Below are positions 34,300-43,072 of a DNA stretch of 64,000 nt, piece by piece. The notes beneath the pieces were generated by a model, which worked only from the letters and a program-made list of their open reading frames with translations, was not told the DNA's origin and did no database searches. Position numbers and translations under genes: made by a program. Positions within the stretch are counted from its first letter, which is position 1, and the number at the start of each line of letters is the position of its first letter. The DNA is from Carnobacterium divergens (lineage in GTDB: Bacteria; Bacillota; Bacilli; Lactobacillales; Carnobacteriaceae): the NCBI RefSeq assembly GCF_900258435.1, contig NZ_LT992558.1, forward strand, positions 1,050,736 to 1,114,735, given 5' to 3'.

Positions 34300-35413
34300 T
34301 CTGATCGTTCCAGGAAAAACAATCGGAATCATTGGTGGGGGACAACTTGGGCGCATGATGACCCTATCCGCTAAAGAAATGGGTTACCGAGTAGGAGTCT
34401 TAGATCCAGAAGCTAATTGTCCAACTGCCCAAGTAGCAGATTGGCAAATTATAGCAAAATATAACGATGCAGAAGCATTGATGGAATTGGCTTTAAAATG
34501 TGATGTTATTACCTATGAATTTGAGAATGTTGACGTAGATGCATTAAGTAAAATTGAATCTATTGTGAAAGTTCCACAAGGTAGCGATTTATTATCTATT
34601 ACACAAGATCGTTTATTAGAAAAAGCGTATCTAGAAGAAAATAATATTAATATTGCTCCTTATGCGACGATTATTGATTTAGAAGATATTCGTTTAGCTA
34701 TTGATAGTATTGGGTTTCCTTGTGTCTTAAAAACCATTCGTGGCGGATATGATGGCAAGGGACAAGTCGTTTTATATAGTGAAGAAGACATTCCAAAATG
34801 TGAATTTTTACTTCAAACAGGCATTTGTGTCCTAGAAGCATGGATTCCATTTGAACGTGAGTGTTCCGTTATGGTGGCGCGAAACGAAGCAGAAGAAATT
34901 ACCGTATTTCCAGTTGTAGAAAACTTGCATCGTAAAAATATTTTACATGAAACAATTGCTCCAGCAAGAATTCCTGTAGACGTTGCAGAAGAAGTTAAAC
35001 GCGTCGCGATTGTGATTGCAGAAAAGTTAGAGTTGGTGGGGGTGTTAGGCATTGAGTTGTTTTTAACTTCAACAGGCACACTCTACGTTAACGAATTAGC
35101 GCCTCGTCCGCACAATTCGGGACATTATTCAATTGAAGCTTGTTCATTTTCACAATTTGATGCACACATTCGTGCAATTTGTGGATGGCCATTACCTCAA
35201 GTTGACTTGCTCTCACCAGCAGTCATGGTGAATATATTAGGCGAACAAATTGAAGAATCGTTATTTCAAATTTTATTAAAACCAGATTGGCATTTCCACT
35301 ATTACGGAAAAGGAATTGCAAAACTAGGTCGTAAAATGGGACATATCACAATTTTAACAGAAGACATTGAACGAACATTAGAAACCATCGAAGATACTGG
35401 GATTTGGGAATAG
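34286..35413 (+). CDS. purK: N5-carboxyaminoimidazole ribonucleotide synthetase
   Basis: A 375-residue ATP-grasp enzyme that uses ATP and bicarbonate to carboxylate AIR, supplying Pur[21 protein letters not shown] opens the N-terminal domain; [14 protein letters not shown] (about 152) lies in the ATP-grasp region and [20 protein letters not shown] (about 270) holds the metal-binding and substrate residues. Start set at ATG 34286, which overlaps purE by 14 bases; a GTG three bases earlier is possible. Coupled translation with purE is likely. Confidence 0.94.
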   Translation: MNLSNLIVPGKTIGIIGGGQLGRMMTLSAKEMGYRVGVLDPEANCPTAQVADWQIIAKYNDAEALMELALKCDVITYEFENVDVDALSKIESIVKVPQGSDLLSITQDRLLEKAYLEENNINIAPYATIIDLEDIRLAIDSIGFPCVLKTIRGGYDGKGQVVLYSEEDIPKCEFLLQTGICVLEAWIPFERECSVMVARNEAEEITVFPVVENLHRKNILHETIAPARIPVDVAEEVKRVAIVIAEKLELVGVLGIELFLTSTGTLYVNELAPRPHNSGHYSIEACSFSQFDAHIRAICGWPLPQVDLLSPAVMVNILGEQIEESLFQILLKPDWHFHYYGKGIAKLGRKMGHITILTEDIERTLETIEDTGIWE

Positions 35414-35427
35414 GAGCGAATTAAACA

Positions 35428-36726
35428 ATGATAGAACGTTATACAAGACCGGAAATGGGTAAATTATGGACAGATGAAAACCGTTATGATACATGGCTTG
35501 AAGTTGAAATACTAGCAGATGAGGCATGGGCGGAACTAGGAGAAATTCCAAAAGCTGATGTAGAAAAAATTCGTAAAAATGCTCGTTTCGACGTAGCAAG
35601 AATTTTAGAAATTGAGCAAGAAACAAGACACGATGTGGTGGCCTTTACTCGTGCAGTGTCAGAGTCTCTTGGGGAAGAACGAAAATGGGTTCATTATGGT
35701 TTGACAAGCACAGACGTTGTCGACACAGCTTACGGTTATCAATTAAAACAAGTGAATGATCTTCTTCGTCAAGATTTGACTAACTTCTTAACGATCATTG
35801 GTGAAAAAGCGAAAGAACATAAAATGACGGTTATGATGGGAAGAACTCACGGCGTTCACGCTGAACCAACAACCTTTGGTTTGAAATTAGCTTTATGGTA
35901 TTCCGAAATGAAACGCAATATTGAACGCTTTGAACATGCTGCAAAAGGTGTTGAAGCTGGGAAAATTAGTGGCGCTGTTGGAACTTTTGCGAATATCTCT
36001 CCCTTTGTTGAGGAATATGTATGTGATAAATTAGGGATAAGAGCGCAAGAAATCTCAACTCAAGTATTGCCTCGTGATTTACATGCAGAATACTTGTCTT
36101 CGATTGCATTAATTGCAACAAGTATCGAAAAATTTGCCACTGAAATTCGTGGCTTGCAAAAATCGGAAACCCGCGAAGTAGAAGAATTTTTTGCAAAAGG
36201 TCAAAAAGGGTCATCAGCAATGCCTCATAAACGCAACCCAATTGGTTCAGAAAATATGAGTGGCTTAGCTCGTGTGATTCGTGGGCATATGGTAACTGCT
36301 TATGAAAACGTAACGTTGTGGCATGAACGTGACATTTCACATTCATCTGCTGAACGGATTATTTTACCTGATGCAACGATCTTATTAGATTATATGTTAA
36401 ACCGTTTTGGCAATATTGTGAAAAAATTGACCGTTTTCCCTGAAAATATGAAACGCAATATGGATGCAACATTTGGCTTAATATATAGCCAACGAGTATT
36501 GTTAAAATTAATTGATAATGGAATGAGTCGTGAAGGAGCCTATGATTTAGTTCAGCCTAAAACAGCTATTTCATGGGACAATCAAGTGCCATTCCGTCCA
36601 TTATTAGAAGAAGATGCAGAAATTATGTCGATTCTATCAATGGAAGATTTAGACGATGCATTTGACTATCATTACCATTTAAAGAATGTCGATACGATTT
36701 TTGAACGTGTTGGTTTAAATAAATAA
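35428..36726 (+). CDS. purB: Adenylosuccinate lyase
   Basis: A 432-residue fumarase/aspartase superfamily enzyme. It cleaves SAICAR in IMP synthesis and adenylosuccinate in AMP synthesis. The signature loop [16 protein letters not shown] (about 262-277) contains the catalytic serine, and [16 protein letters not shown] (about 135) and [10 protein letters not shown] (about 90) give the other active-site parts. TAGGAGCG precedes the ATG. A terminator follows directly, so purEKB is a separate transcript from purC and the rest. Confidence 0.96.
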   Translation: MIERYTRPEMGKLWTDENRYDTWLEVEILADEAWAELGEIPKADVEKIRKNARFDVARILEIEQETRHDVVAFTRAVSESLGEERKWVHYGLTSTDVVDTAYGYQLKQVNDLLRQDLTNFLTIIGEKAKEHKMTVMMGRTHGVHAEPTTFGLKLALWYSEMKRNIERFEHAAKGVEAGKISGAVGTFANISPFVEEYVCDKLGIRAQEISTQVLPRDLHAEYLSSIALIATSIEKFATEIRGLQKSETREVEEFFAKGQKGSSAMPHKRNPIGSENMSGLARVIRGHMVTAYENVTLWHERDISHSSAERIILPDATILLDYMLNRFGNIVKKLTVFPENMKRNMDATFGLIYSQRVLLKLIDNGMSREGAYDLVQPKTAISWDNQVPFRPLLEEDAEIMSILSMEDLDDAFDYHYHLKNVDTIFERVGLNK

Positions 36727-36729
36727 ATC

Positions 36730-36760
36730 AAAACTTCCCTTTTTAGGGAAGTTTTTTTTA
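36730..36760 (+). terminator. Terminator of purEKB
   Basis: AACTTCCCT (36732-36740) pairs with AGGGAAGTT (36745-36753), then a T run. Confidence 0.9.
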
Positions 36761-36768
36761 TAAAAAAA

Positions 36769-36794
36769 AGCCACTTGAACTAAATCAAGTGGCT
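36769..36794 (-). terminator. Hairpin with minus-strand terminator character
   Basis: AGCCACTTGA (36769-36778) pairs perfectly with TCAAGTGGCT (36785-36794). The T run is on the minus strand (A run 36762-36768 on the plus strand). No minus-strand gene is seen to its right for over 2 kb. Confidence 0.6.
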
Positions 36795-36806
36795 AAAAGG
36801 AGTTGG

Positions 36807-36879
36807 TTCTTTACTTTGGAGGAGTAAAGAAATGAAAAATAAAAAAGTTGGTTGTTGTTTGGTTATAAAGATAGTATAA
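36807..36879 (+). other. Hairpin with Shine-Dalgarno loop followed by a 15-codon candidate ORF
   Basis: TTCTTTACT (36807-36815) and AGTAAAGAA (36823-36831) form a perfect stem whose loop is TTGGAGG. An ATG at 36832, nine bases after GGAGG, opens a 15-codon frame (MKNKKVGCCLVIKIV) ending at 36879. It may be a leader peptide or a chance frame. The rest of 36880-37025 is AT-rich with no further feature. Confidence 0.3.
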
Positions 36880-37025
36880 GCAATAAATAGGAAGAAATCA
36901 TGATGAAATTGGTACGAATATGTAAAAAAAGTGTGAATTTTTTTTGAATTTATTTTAAATTTAGTTTTATCTTAGTTCTTTCTTTAGAATAAAAAGTGAA
37001 AATAGAAAATGAAGGAAGTGGAGAG

Positions 37026-37790
37026 ATGAAGGTTATTAAAGGAGTTACGCAATTTACTTATCAACAGCTACAGTGTTGTTTATTTCCGGCAATTATTGTG
37101 ATGTCATTAGGAATCACGAAATACATATCTATTGGAACTATACCACGATATGACGTATTGCTTTTTATTTGCATTATGACACAGCTTGCATTGCTTTATT
37201 TTAAATTAGAAACAAAAGATGAATTAAAGGTTATTATGCTCTTTCACATCATTGGATTGGTGTTAGAAATATACAAAGTTCAATATGGATCATGGAGTTA
37301 TCCTGATGCTGGTTTTTGGAAAATTGGTGGGGTACCTTTGTATAGTGGGTTTATGTATTCAAGTATTGGGAGTTATATTTGCAAGGCATGGAAGGTTTTT
37401 GACTTAAAAATGAGCAATTGGCCAAACACTAAAGCCGTGATTTTGTTGTGTAGTTTTATTTATTTGAATTTTTTTACCCATCATTTTATGGTTGATATAC
37501 GGTGGGGGTTAATTGGACTGGTTTTTTGTTTATTTTACCCAACATGGGTGTACTTTACAGTCGGCGACAGTCGTTTGAAGATGCCATTGAGTCTTTCTTT
37601 TCTGTGTATTGCTTTTTTTATTTGGGTAGCAGAAAATATTGCCAGTTTTTTTGGAGCATGGGCGTATCCTGATCAGTTAAAACAATGGCGCTTAGTACAT
37701 CTTGGAAAAATTACAAGCTGGTATTTATTAATTATTATTAGTATTATGATTGTCGCGCAGTTAAAGATGACTAAAAAAGAAATTAAATAA
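37026..37790 (+). CDS. DUF817 family membrane protein (YoaT-like)
   Basis: About 254 residues with seven or eight hydrophobic segments. The conserved block LVLEIYKVQYGSWSYPDAGF and the later AENIASFFGAWAYPDQLKQW, both with the GSW/GAW-x-YP pattern, fit the DUF817 family (B. subtilis YoaT). Function unknown; related lycopene-cyclase-like folds have been suggested but nothing here proves activity. Start set at ATG 37026 after GGAAGTGGAG; the upstream in-frame GTG (36996) would add ten charged residues. It stands between the two halves of the pur gene set. Confidence 0.82.
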   Translation: MKVIKGVTQFTYQQLQCCLFPAIIVMSLGITKYISIGTIPRYDVLLFICIMTQLALLYFKLETKDELKVIMLFHIIGLVLEIYKVQYGSWSYPDAGFWKIGGVPLYSGFMYSSIGSYICKAWKVFDLKMSNWPNTKAVILLCSFIYLNFFTHHFMVDIRWGLIGLVFCLFYPTWVYFTVGDSRLKMPLSLSFLCIAFFIWVAENIASFFGAWAYPDQLKQWRLVHLGKITSWYLLIIISIMIVAQLKMTKKEIK

Positions 37791-37818
37791 TAAACTTACA
37801 ATAAATAAGTTTAAATGC

Positions 37819-37847
37819 TTGCAATATTTCCTGAATGGGTGTATAAC
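37819..37847 (+). promoter_or_regulatory. Promoter of the tuf gene
   Basis: TTGCAA (37819-37824), 17-base spacer, TATAAC (37842-37847), about 70 bases before the start codon. Confidence 0.7.
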
Positions 37848-37916
37848 TATCTTAAGAGTTGGTCAGTGATGGTCAGACTCTAAATAGAGAACATAAACCA
37901 AGGAGGTTTGTAAGTT

Positions 37917-39104
37917 ATGGCAAAACAACATTATGAAAGAACAAAAGAGCATGTAAACATTGGAACAATTGGACACGTCGATCATGGGAAAACAACATTA
38001 ACAGCGGCAATCACATCAGTTTTAGCGAAAAAAGGTCTTGCAAACCCTCAAGATTACGCTAGTATTGATGCTGCTCCAGAAGAACGCGAAAGAGGAATTA
38101 CCATTAATACAGCTCATGTAGAGTATGAAACAGAAAAACGCCACTATGCTCATATAGATGCACCAGGACACGCAGATTACGTAAAAAACATGATTACTGG
38201 AGCAGCACAAATGGATGGCGCAATTTTAGTAGTATCTGCAACAGATGGTCCTATGCCACAAACACGTGAACATATTTTGCTTTCACGTCAAGTTGGAGTA
38301 GAAGATTTGATTGTTTTCATCAATAAAGAAGATTTAGTCGATGATCCAGAATTAACCGATTTAGTTGAAATGGAAATTCGTGAATTATTAACAGAATATA
38401 AATACCCAGGTGATGACATCCCTGTGATTCGTGGTTCTGCTTTAAAAGCATTAGAAGGAGATCCAGCAGCAGAAGCAAAAATTATGGAATTGATGGATAC
38501 CGTTGATAGCTACATTCCAACACCAGACCGCGATAATGCAAAACCATTCTTAATGCCAATTGAAGATGTCTTTACGATTACAGGTCGAGGAACTGTCGCA
38601 AGTGGTAGAATCGATCGTGGTACCGTTAAAGTTGGCGATGAAGTCGAATTAATTGGATTATTCCCTGAAACGAAGAAAACAACCGTGACAGGAATTGAAA
38701 TGTTCCGTAAAACACTTGATTTTGGAGAAGCAGGTGACAATGTTGGCATTCTATTGCGTGGTATCGGTCGTGAAGAAATTGAACGTGGTCAAGTATTAGC
38801 AAAACCAGGCAGTATTACACCTCATACAAAATTTAAAGGTGAAGTATATGTCTTGTCGAAAGAAGAAGGAGGACGTCATACCCCATTCTTTAATAATTAC
38901 CGTCCACAATTCTACTTCCACACGACTGATGTAACTGGAGTGATTGAGCTTCCAGCAGGAACTGAAATGGTGATGCCAGGTGATAATGTAACAATTGATG
39001 TAACGTTAATTGCACCTATCGCCGTTGAAATGGGAACGAAATTCTCCATTCGTGAAGGGGGTAGAACTGTTGGTGCAGGAGTTGTAACTGAAATTGAAGA
39101 TTAA
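37917..39104 (+). CDS. tuf: Elongation factor Tu, stand-alone copy
   Basis: A 395-residue EF-Tu that carries aminoacyl-tRNA to the ribosome. GTPase motifs are intact: GHVDHGKT (residues 19-26), DAPGH with the catalytic His (about 81-85), NKED (about 136-139) and SALKAL. Domains II and III follow in full. It is not in the usual rpsL-rpsG-fusA-tuf setting; it has its own promoter, a strong AAGGAGG and a terminator. Several sites ([26 protein letters not shown]) resemble streptococcal EF-Tu as I recall it, and [10 protein letters not shown] has His where Arg is usual. This may be the second, divergent copy known as tufB in enterococci; that is inference, since the other copy is not in the window. 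Confidence 0.93.
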   Translation: MAKQHYERTKEHVNIGTIGHVDHGKTTLTAAITSVLAKKGLANPQDYASIDAAPEERERGITINTAHVEYETEKRHYAHIDAPGHADYVKNMITGAAQMDGAILVVSATDGPMPQTREHILLSRQVGVEDLIVFINKEDLVDDPELTDLVEMEIRELLTEYKYPGDDIPVIRGSALKALEGDPAAEAKIMELMDTVDSYIPTPDRDNAKPFLMPIEDVFTITGRGTVASGRIDRGTVKVGDEVELIGLFPETKKTTVTGIEMFRKTLDFGEAGDNVGILLRGIGREEIERGQVLAKPGSITPHTKFKGEVYVLSKEEGGRHTPFFNNYRPQFYFHTTDVTGVIELPAGTEMVMPGDNVTIDVTLIAPIAVEMGTKFSIREGGRTVGAGVVTEIED

Positions 39105-39147
39105 AAAAAAAGACACTTTTGAAGAAAATTCAAAAGTGTCTTTTTCT
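39104..39147. terminator. Bidirectional terminator between tuf and gloA
   Basis: AAAAAGACACTTTTGAA (39107-39123) pairs perfectly with TTCAAAAGTGTCTTTTT (39129-39145) around a 5-base loop. Confidence 0.95.
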
Positions 39148-39149
39148 GT

Positions 39150-39530
39150 TTAGTTAGGAATAACTTCGATTTTATAACCATCTGGATCTGTAATAAAATA
39201 ATAGCCAAATTCCAAACCAGGCAATCCTTTGAAATCTGTGACATTCAAACCAGCTGCCACTTGTTTTTCATGAAGCTCTTTAATATTATCCACGCCAATA
39301 GCAATATGACCATAGCCATTTCCTAAGTCGTAAGCCGTTTCTTGGTCATAATTATAAGTTAGTTCCAACTCATAGTCACTGCTATCAAAAGCGAGATAAA
39401 CCAGTGTAAATTGATGCTCCGGAAAATCAAGACGACGACTTTCTTTTAAACCCAGTACATTTGTGTAAAAATCAAGAGACTTATCTAAATCTTTAACACG
39501 AATACAAGTGTGTAACATTTTTGAAGACAT
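39150..39530 (-). CDS. gloA: Lactoylglutathione lyase family protein (glyoxalase I)
   Basis: A 126-residue VOC protein with the length of GloA. Metal ligands expected in this family are visible: His7 in MLHTCIRV, Glu in YELELTYNYD (about residue 57), His in GYGHIAIGV (about 75) and Glu in GYKIEVI (about 122). It would isomerise the hemithioacetal of methylglyoxal and a thiol. The thiol is unclear, since glutathione synthesis genes are not in the window. AAAGGGG precedes the ATG on the minus strand. Its end faces tuf across a shared terminator. Confidence 0.9.
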   Translation of the reverse strand: MSSKMLHTCIRVKDLDKSLDFYTNVLGLKESRRLDFPEHQFTLVYLAFDSSDYELELTYNYDQETAYDLGNGYGHIAIGVDNIKELHEKQVAAGLNVTDFKGLPGLEFGYYFITDPDGYKIEVIPN

Positions 39531-39719
39531 ATTGGCAACCCCTTTAAAATTTAATTATTCTTTGTATTTAGAATACAGGGAAATGAGAAATAAAACAAGA
39601 GATGCGTTTTTTTTCATAAAAAGTTAAAACAATTATTTTTTTGAATTCTTATTGACTAATAGCTACTATAAGGTGTTACGATTAAAATGTAAAAAATAAA
39701 AAATAAGAGGTGAAGGTAT

Positions 39720-40580
39720 ATGAATAAAAGAATCGTTTTTATAGGCAGTATCGTTTTCGGAGTAGTAGTCCTTTTAGTAATTGGAGGTATGATAGGGAAA
39801 AGTTTAAATTCAGAAAGAAATGATAACATTACGGTAGAAACTTTGAAAAATGAAAAAAATCAAAAGTTTACGCCGAAAAAAATTACATTTGATGATATAA
39901 ATATTGAAGGAATGGAAGTTACAAAACTCTCGTCCTCTGTTTATAAGGTAGGTTTTTTGCCAGGAACAATCGTGGAGACAGCACCAACTGTTAATGTTTG
40001 GTTAGTTGTCAATGGAGAGGATGTTCATATCATTGATACAGGTTTTGCTGAAATGACAGAAGGAGTGATGCAAGTAGCTGAAAAACTAGGGACTCCAGCA
40101 TCTGTTTTAATTACTCATGGACATTTAGATCATGTTTTAGGTGTTCATCAATTAGTAGAACGGTTTGAAGGAATTAAAATTTATGTAGATTCTAAAGAAA
40201 TCGAAGAAATTAATAAAGGAATTCCACCATATCCTGTAAAAGATGAAAATATGGAAGGGATGTTTGAAGAATTAACTGACGAGGTTGTATTAGCAGCTGG
40301 ATTAGAACATTATATTACCCCAGGACACTCTCCAGGGCATGCTATTTTTTACCATAGAAAAGATAAAGTTTTGATGGTGGGAGACTTATTTATTACTACT
40401 GATACACGCTTGTTGCCACCGATTAAACGTTTTACTCCAGATATGAATGAAAGTATTGATAGTGGATCGATTGTTGACGAGATAAAACCTCGTATTATTA
40501 CTTCTTCCCATGGCGATGATCTATTATATACTAAAGATTTATACACTCAATTAGCTTATTTTTTCAGAGATGCTGACTAA
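39720..40580 (+). CDS. Metallo-beta-lactamase-fold hydrolase with N-terminal membrane anchor
   Basis: A 286-residue protein with one N-terminal hydrophobic segment (about residues 5-26) and an extracellular MBL domain. Zinc motifs: THGHLDHVLG (HxHxDH, about 135), the HSPGH loop TPGHSPGHAIF (about 201), MVGDLF (about 220) and the last His in SSHGDD (about 262). The N-terminus has no lipobox cysteine. A hydrolase on the outer face of the membrane is predicted; the substrate is unknown, and similarity in fold does not imply beta-lactam cleavage. AAGAGGTGA precedes the ATG. Confidence 0.85.
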   Translation: MNKRIVFIGSIVFGVVVLLVIGGMIGKSLNSERNDNITVETLKNEKNQKFTPKKITFDDINIEGMEVTKLSSSVYKVGFLPGTIVETAPTVNVWLVVNGEDVHIIDTGFAEMTEGVMQVAEKLGTPASVLITHGHLDHVLGVHQLVERFEGIKIYVDSKEIEEINKGIPPYPVKDENMEGMFEELTDEVVLAAGLEHYITPGHSPGHAIFYHRKDKVLMVGDLFITTDTRLLPPIKRFTPDMNESIDSGSIVDEIKPRIITSSHGDDLLYTKDLYTQLAYFFRDAD

Positions 40581-40592
40581 ATTTAAAGTTAA

Positions 40593-40636
40593 CTGTAGAT
40601 GATGACTCAAAAAGAGGCTGAGTCTACAGGAGTTTT
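40593..40636 (+). terminator. Possible terminator after the MBL gene
   Basis: CTGTA (40593-40597) with TACAG (40625-40629) and GACTCA (40604-40609) with TGAGTC (40619-40624) form a stem with an internal bulge, followed by a short T run (40633-40637). Confidence 0.55.
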
Positions 40637-40748
40637 TCAAATCGTAAGGAACAATTTTTTTAATTCAACTTTGTTTAAGCTTTTAATAATAATAAATGGA
40701 TTTTAAACTTAAAGATACTAAATAGTCGTTCAATGATTTTTATAGATG

Positions 40749-40781
40749 AAAAAAAATAAGCCGAAAGGCTTATTTTTTATT
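40749..40781. terminator. Bidirectional terminator with GAAA loop
   Basis: AATAAGCC (to 40762) pairs with GGCTTATT (from 40767) around GAAA, with A and T runs on the flanks. The stop codon of the minus-strand gene lies in it. Confidence 0.88.
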
Positions 40782-40976
40782 TTTTAAAAAGTAACCACAG
40801 ATAAAACCAATTACTCCAATTCCCACTATCTCATAAAATAATGGAATCTTAACCTCTGCAACTAAAAAATTTACAGATACAGGTTCAAGATTACTGAATG
40901 CAAATATAAGAATTAAGATAATTCCAATAAGTATTAAAGTTCTTTTAATTGTAAAAAATTTTTTTAATTTTTCCAT
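40770..40976 (-). CDS. LapA-domain (DUF1049) small membrane protein
   Basis: A 68-residue protein with two membrane segments (about 12-28 and 46-63) and a short loop FSNLEPVSVNFLVAEVKIPL, the N-x-x-P-V-x-V-x-F pattern of the LapA/DUF1049 family. In Enterobacteria LapA works in lipopolysaccharide assembly; Gram-positive members have no known role. AGGGGTG precedes the ATG. Transcribed alone, towards the MBL gene. Confidence 0.78.
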   Translation of the reverse strand: MEKLKKFFTIKRTLILIGIILILIFAFSNLEPVSVNFLVAEVKIPLFYEIVGIGVIGFICGYFLKNKK

Positions 40977-41243
40977 AAAAACACCCCTAGATTACGAATA
41001 ATTAGAATAAGATAATTAGGAGACCACTTCAAAATTAACTTAATACACAGTTAAGAATTTTCTTAACTATTAGAATAATACCATAGTTAACCATAATTAT
41101 ATAGTTATAACTCTTTTTTGTTTAAAATTAGTATCAAACTAGAATTTTTTAGTTTTAATCATAATGACGATAAATAAAATCAAAACAAACATATAATAAA
41201 GCTTTTTAACTCTCATTCTCTATACAAAGAAAATTAGTTTTAA
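40977..41243. other. AT-rich intergenic region upstream of purC
   Basis: Very AT-rich sequence without an open frame of note. It ends in the PurR boxes and promoter of the purC operon, listed separately. A promoter for the minus-strand LapA-type gene must also lie here but I do not see a convincing one. Confidence 0.6.
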
Positions 41244-41282
41244 AGCGAACTATATTCAGATTAAAAGTTTTTAATGTTCGTT
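41244..41282 (+). promoter_or_regulatory. PurR box pair 1 upstream of the purC promoter
   Basis: CGAAC (41246-41250) and inverted GTTCG (41276-41280), 25 bases apart, in AT-rich flanks (AAAGCGAACTAT, TTAATGTTCGTTAT). Same geometry as upstream of purE. Confidence 0.82.
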
Positions 41283-41289
41283 ATTTAAG

Positions 41290-41318
41290 TTGACATCGAA
41301 TTGGCAGATTGTTAAAAT
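41290..41318 (+). promoter_or_regulatory. Promoter of purCSQLFMNHD
   Basis: TTGACA (41290-41295), 17-base spacer, TAAAAT (41313-41318). Confidence 0.85.
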
Positions 41319-41332
41319 GAATATGTGTTTAA

Positions 41333-41371
41333 GGCGAACGATTTATAGTTTCGAACCTTTTATTGTTCACT
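41333..41371 (+). promoter_or_regulatory. PurR box pair 2 in the purC leader
   Basis: CGAAC (41335-41339) and GTTCA (41365-41369), again exactly 25 bases apart, with another CGAAC at 41352-41356. It lies downstream of the predicted transcription start. Confidence 0.65.
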
Positions 41372-41401
41372 TATAAGATAATGTTAATTGGAGGTCTTTT
41401 T

Positions 41402-42121
41402 TTGGAAAAGCAGGAGCTTTTATATGAAGGGAAAGCAAAAAAATTATATAAGACAAGTGAATCAGATGTGATATGGGTTGAATATTTAAATCAAGCAACA
41501 GCATTAAATGGAAAAAAAAAGGATTTGATTCAAGGCAAGGGTGAATTGAATAACCAAATTACAAGCCTACTTTTTAGCATGTTAAAAGAAGCAGGTGTTC
41601 ACAATCACTTTATAAAAAAACTATCAAAAACCGAACAATTAATTGAGTCAGTTACAATGTTTCCTTTAGAGGTCGTTCTAAGAAATATTTCTGCTGGAAG
41701 TTTTTCAAAAAGATTTGGCGTGAAGGAAGGAACTCCTTTAGCTAATCCAATCATTGAATTTTACTTAAAGGACGACAAGCTAGACGATCCGATGATGAAT
41801 GAGGAACATATTCAATTATTAGAGCTAGCAACAGCAGAAGAAATCAAAAAAATTAAAAAAATGACATTAGAAGTAAATACAGCCTTACAAAAAGTATTTA
41901 AGGAAATCGATATCCAATTGATTGATTTTAAACTAGAATTTGGCAAACAAGCAGATGGAACCATTCTATTAGCTGATGAAATATCTCCAGATACTTGCCG
42001 CTTATGGGATGTAAAAACAGGCGAGCATTTAGATAAAGACGTTTATCGCCGGGATTTGGGGAATCTAGTTCCCGTCTATCAAGAAGTATTCGAACGTTTG
42101 TTAAAACTTGAATCAATCTAA
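41402..42121 (+). CDS. purC: Phosphoribosylaminoimidazole-succinocarboxamide synthase (SAICAR synthetase)
   Basis: A 239-residue enzyme that joins CAIR and aspartate with ATP. LLYEGKAKKLYKT (residues 6-18) is the ATP-binding start, PLEVVLRNISAGSFSKRFG (about 88-106) and LADEISPDTCRLWD (about 192-205) are the two PROSITE-type signatures. The start is TTG at 41402, seven bases after GGAGG; a longer reading from 41363 adds residues foreign to the family and overlaps the PurR box. First gene of the nine-gene pur operon. Confidence 0.95.
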   Translation: MEKQELLYEGKAKKLYKTSESDVIWVEYLNQATALNGKKKDLIQGKGELNNQITSLLFSMLKEAGVHNHFIKKLSKTEQLIESVTMFPLEVVLRNISAGSFSKRFGVKEGTPLANPIIEFYLKDDKLDDPMMNEEHIQLLELATAEEIKKIKKMTLEVNTALQKVFKEIDIQLIDFKLEFGKQADGTILLADEISPDTCRLWDVKTGEHLDKDVYRRDLGNLVPVYQEVFERLLKLESI

Positions 42122-42148
42122 AAAATTAATGAAAAGGGAGTTGCTTAG

Positions 42149-42397
42149 ATGTATTTTGTAAAAGTTTACGTCACTTATAAACAATCGGTTTTAGATCCAC
42201 AAGGAGAGGCCGTAAAAGGGGCCGTTCATCGTTTAGGCTATCAAGAGATTGAAGAAATTCGAATCGGAAAATATTTTGAAATTAAAGTGAAGAAAACGAC
42301 TCGACCAGTTCAAGAAACCATCGAAGAAATTTGTGATAAATTACTCAGCAACGTTGTGATGGAAAGCTATCGTTACGAAATACAGGAGGAAAACTAA
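42149..42397 (+). CDS. purS: FGAM synthetase subunit PurS
   Basis: An 82-residue protein that bridges PurQ and PurL in the three-part phosphoribosylformylglycinamidine synthase of Gram-positive bacteria. SVLDPQGEAVKGAVHRLGY (about residues 12-30) is the conserved motif. AAAAGGGAG lies before the ATG. The stop is directly followed by purQ with no gap. Confidence 0.95.
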   Translation: MYFVKVYVTYKQSVLDPQGEAVKGAVHRLGYQEIEEIRIGKYFEIKVKKTTRPVQETIEEICDKLLSNVVMESYRYEIQEEN

Positions 42398-43072
42398 ATG
42401 AAATTTGCAGTCATTGTTTTTCCAGGTTCTAACTGTGATGTGGATATGCTGACGGCGATAACAGATTGTTTAGGAGAGGAAGCAGAGTATGTTCGTCATG
42501 ATGAAACCAGTTTAGCAGGATTTGACGGTGTTTTATTACCAGGAGGTTTTTCTTACGGTGATTATTTAAGGTGTGGCGCAATTGCACGTTTTTCTTCGAT
42601 TATGAGTGAAGTCATCCGTTTTGCAAATGAAGGAAAACCTGTTTTTGGGACCTGCAATGGGTTTCAAATTTTATTGGAAGCAGGCTTGTTACCTGGTGCA
42701 TTACGTCGTAATGAATCGTTGCATTTTGTGTGTAAAACAGTCGAATTGGTAGTCAATAATCAAACACCGTTTACATCTTGTTACCAAGCGAATGAAACCA
42801 TTCAGATTCCAATTGCCCATGGGGAAGGGAATTATTATTGCGATGAAGCGACATTAAAAGAATTACAAGAGAATCATCAAATTGTGTTTACTTACGGAAA
42901 TGAAAATCCAAATGGAAGTATTGCGAATATTGCAGGCATTATCAATAAAGAAGGAAATGTACTAGGCATGATGCCTCATCCAGAAAGAGCGGTTGAACAA
43001 TTACTAGGTTCTGATGATGGCTTAAATTTCTTTAAATCAATGATAGAGAACTTTAGAAAGGTGACAAACTAA
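42398..43072 (+). CDS. purQ: FGAM synthetase glutaminase subunit PurQ
   Basis: A 224-residue class I glutamine amidotransferase that supplies ammonia to PurL. The catalytic Cys lies in [14 protein letters not shown] (about residue 87), and His and Glu in [10 protein letters not shown] (about 196-205). [13 protein letters not shown] opens the protein. GGAGG precedes the ATG by seven bases inside purS. It overlaps purL by one base (TAATG). Confidence 0.96.
   Translation: MKFAVIVFPGSNCDVDMLTAITDCLGEEAEYVRHDETSLAGFDGVLLPGGFSYGDYLRCGAIARFSSIMSEVIRFANEGKPVFGTCNGFQILLEAGLLPGALRRNESLHFVCKTVELVVNNQTPFTSCYQANETIQIPIAHGEGNYYCDEATLKELQENHQIVFTYGNENPNGSIANIAGIINKEGNVLGMMPHPERAVEQLLGSDDGLNFFKSMIENFRKVTN

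Noticed and set aside
37848-37916. Possible structured regulatory leader before tuf
   Set aside because: A short AGAGT/ACTCT pairing exists, but inner pairs do not continue and no T-box or known leader motif is visible.
39720-40580. Beta-lactamase
   Set aside because: Only the metallo-beta-lactamase fold motifs are shared; these occur in many unrelated hydrolases.
41363-41401. Upstream start of purC
   Set aside because: It overlaps the second PurR box and lacks a ribosome site; TTG 41402 follows GGAGG and matches the family N-terminus.
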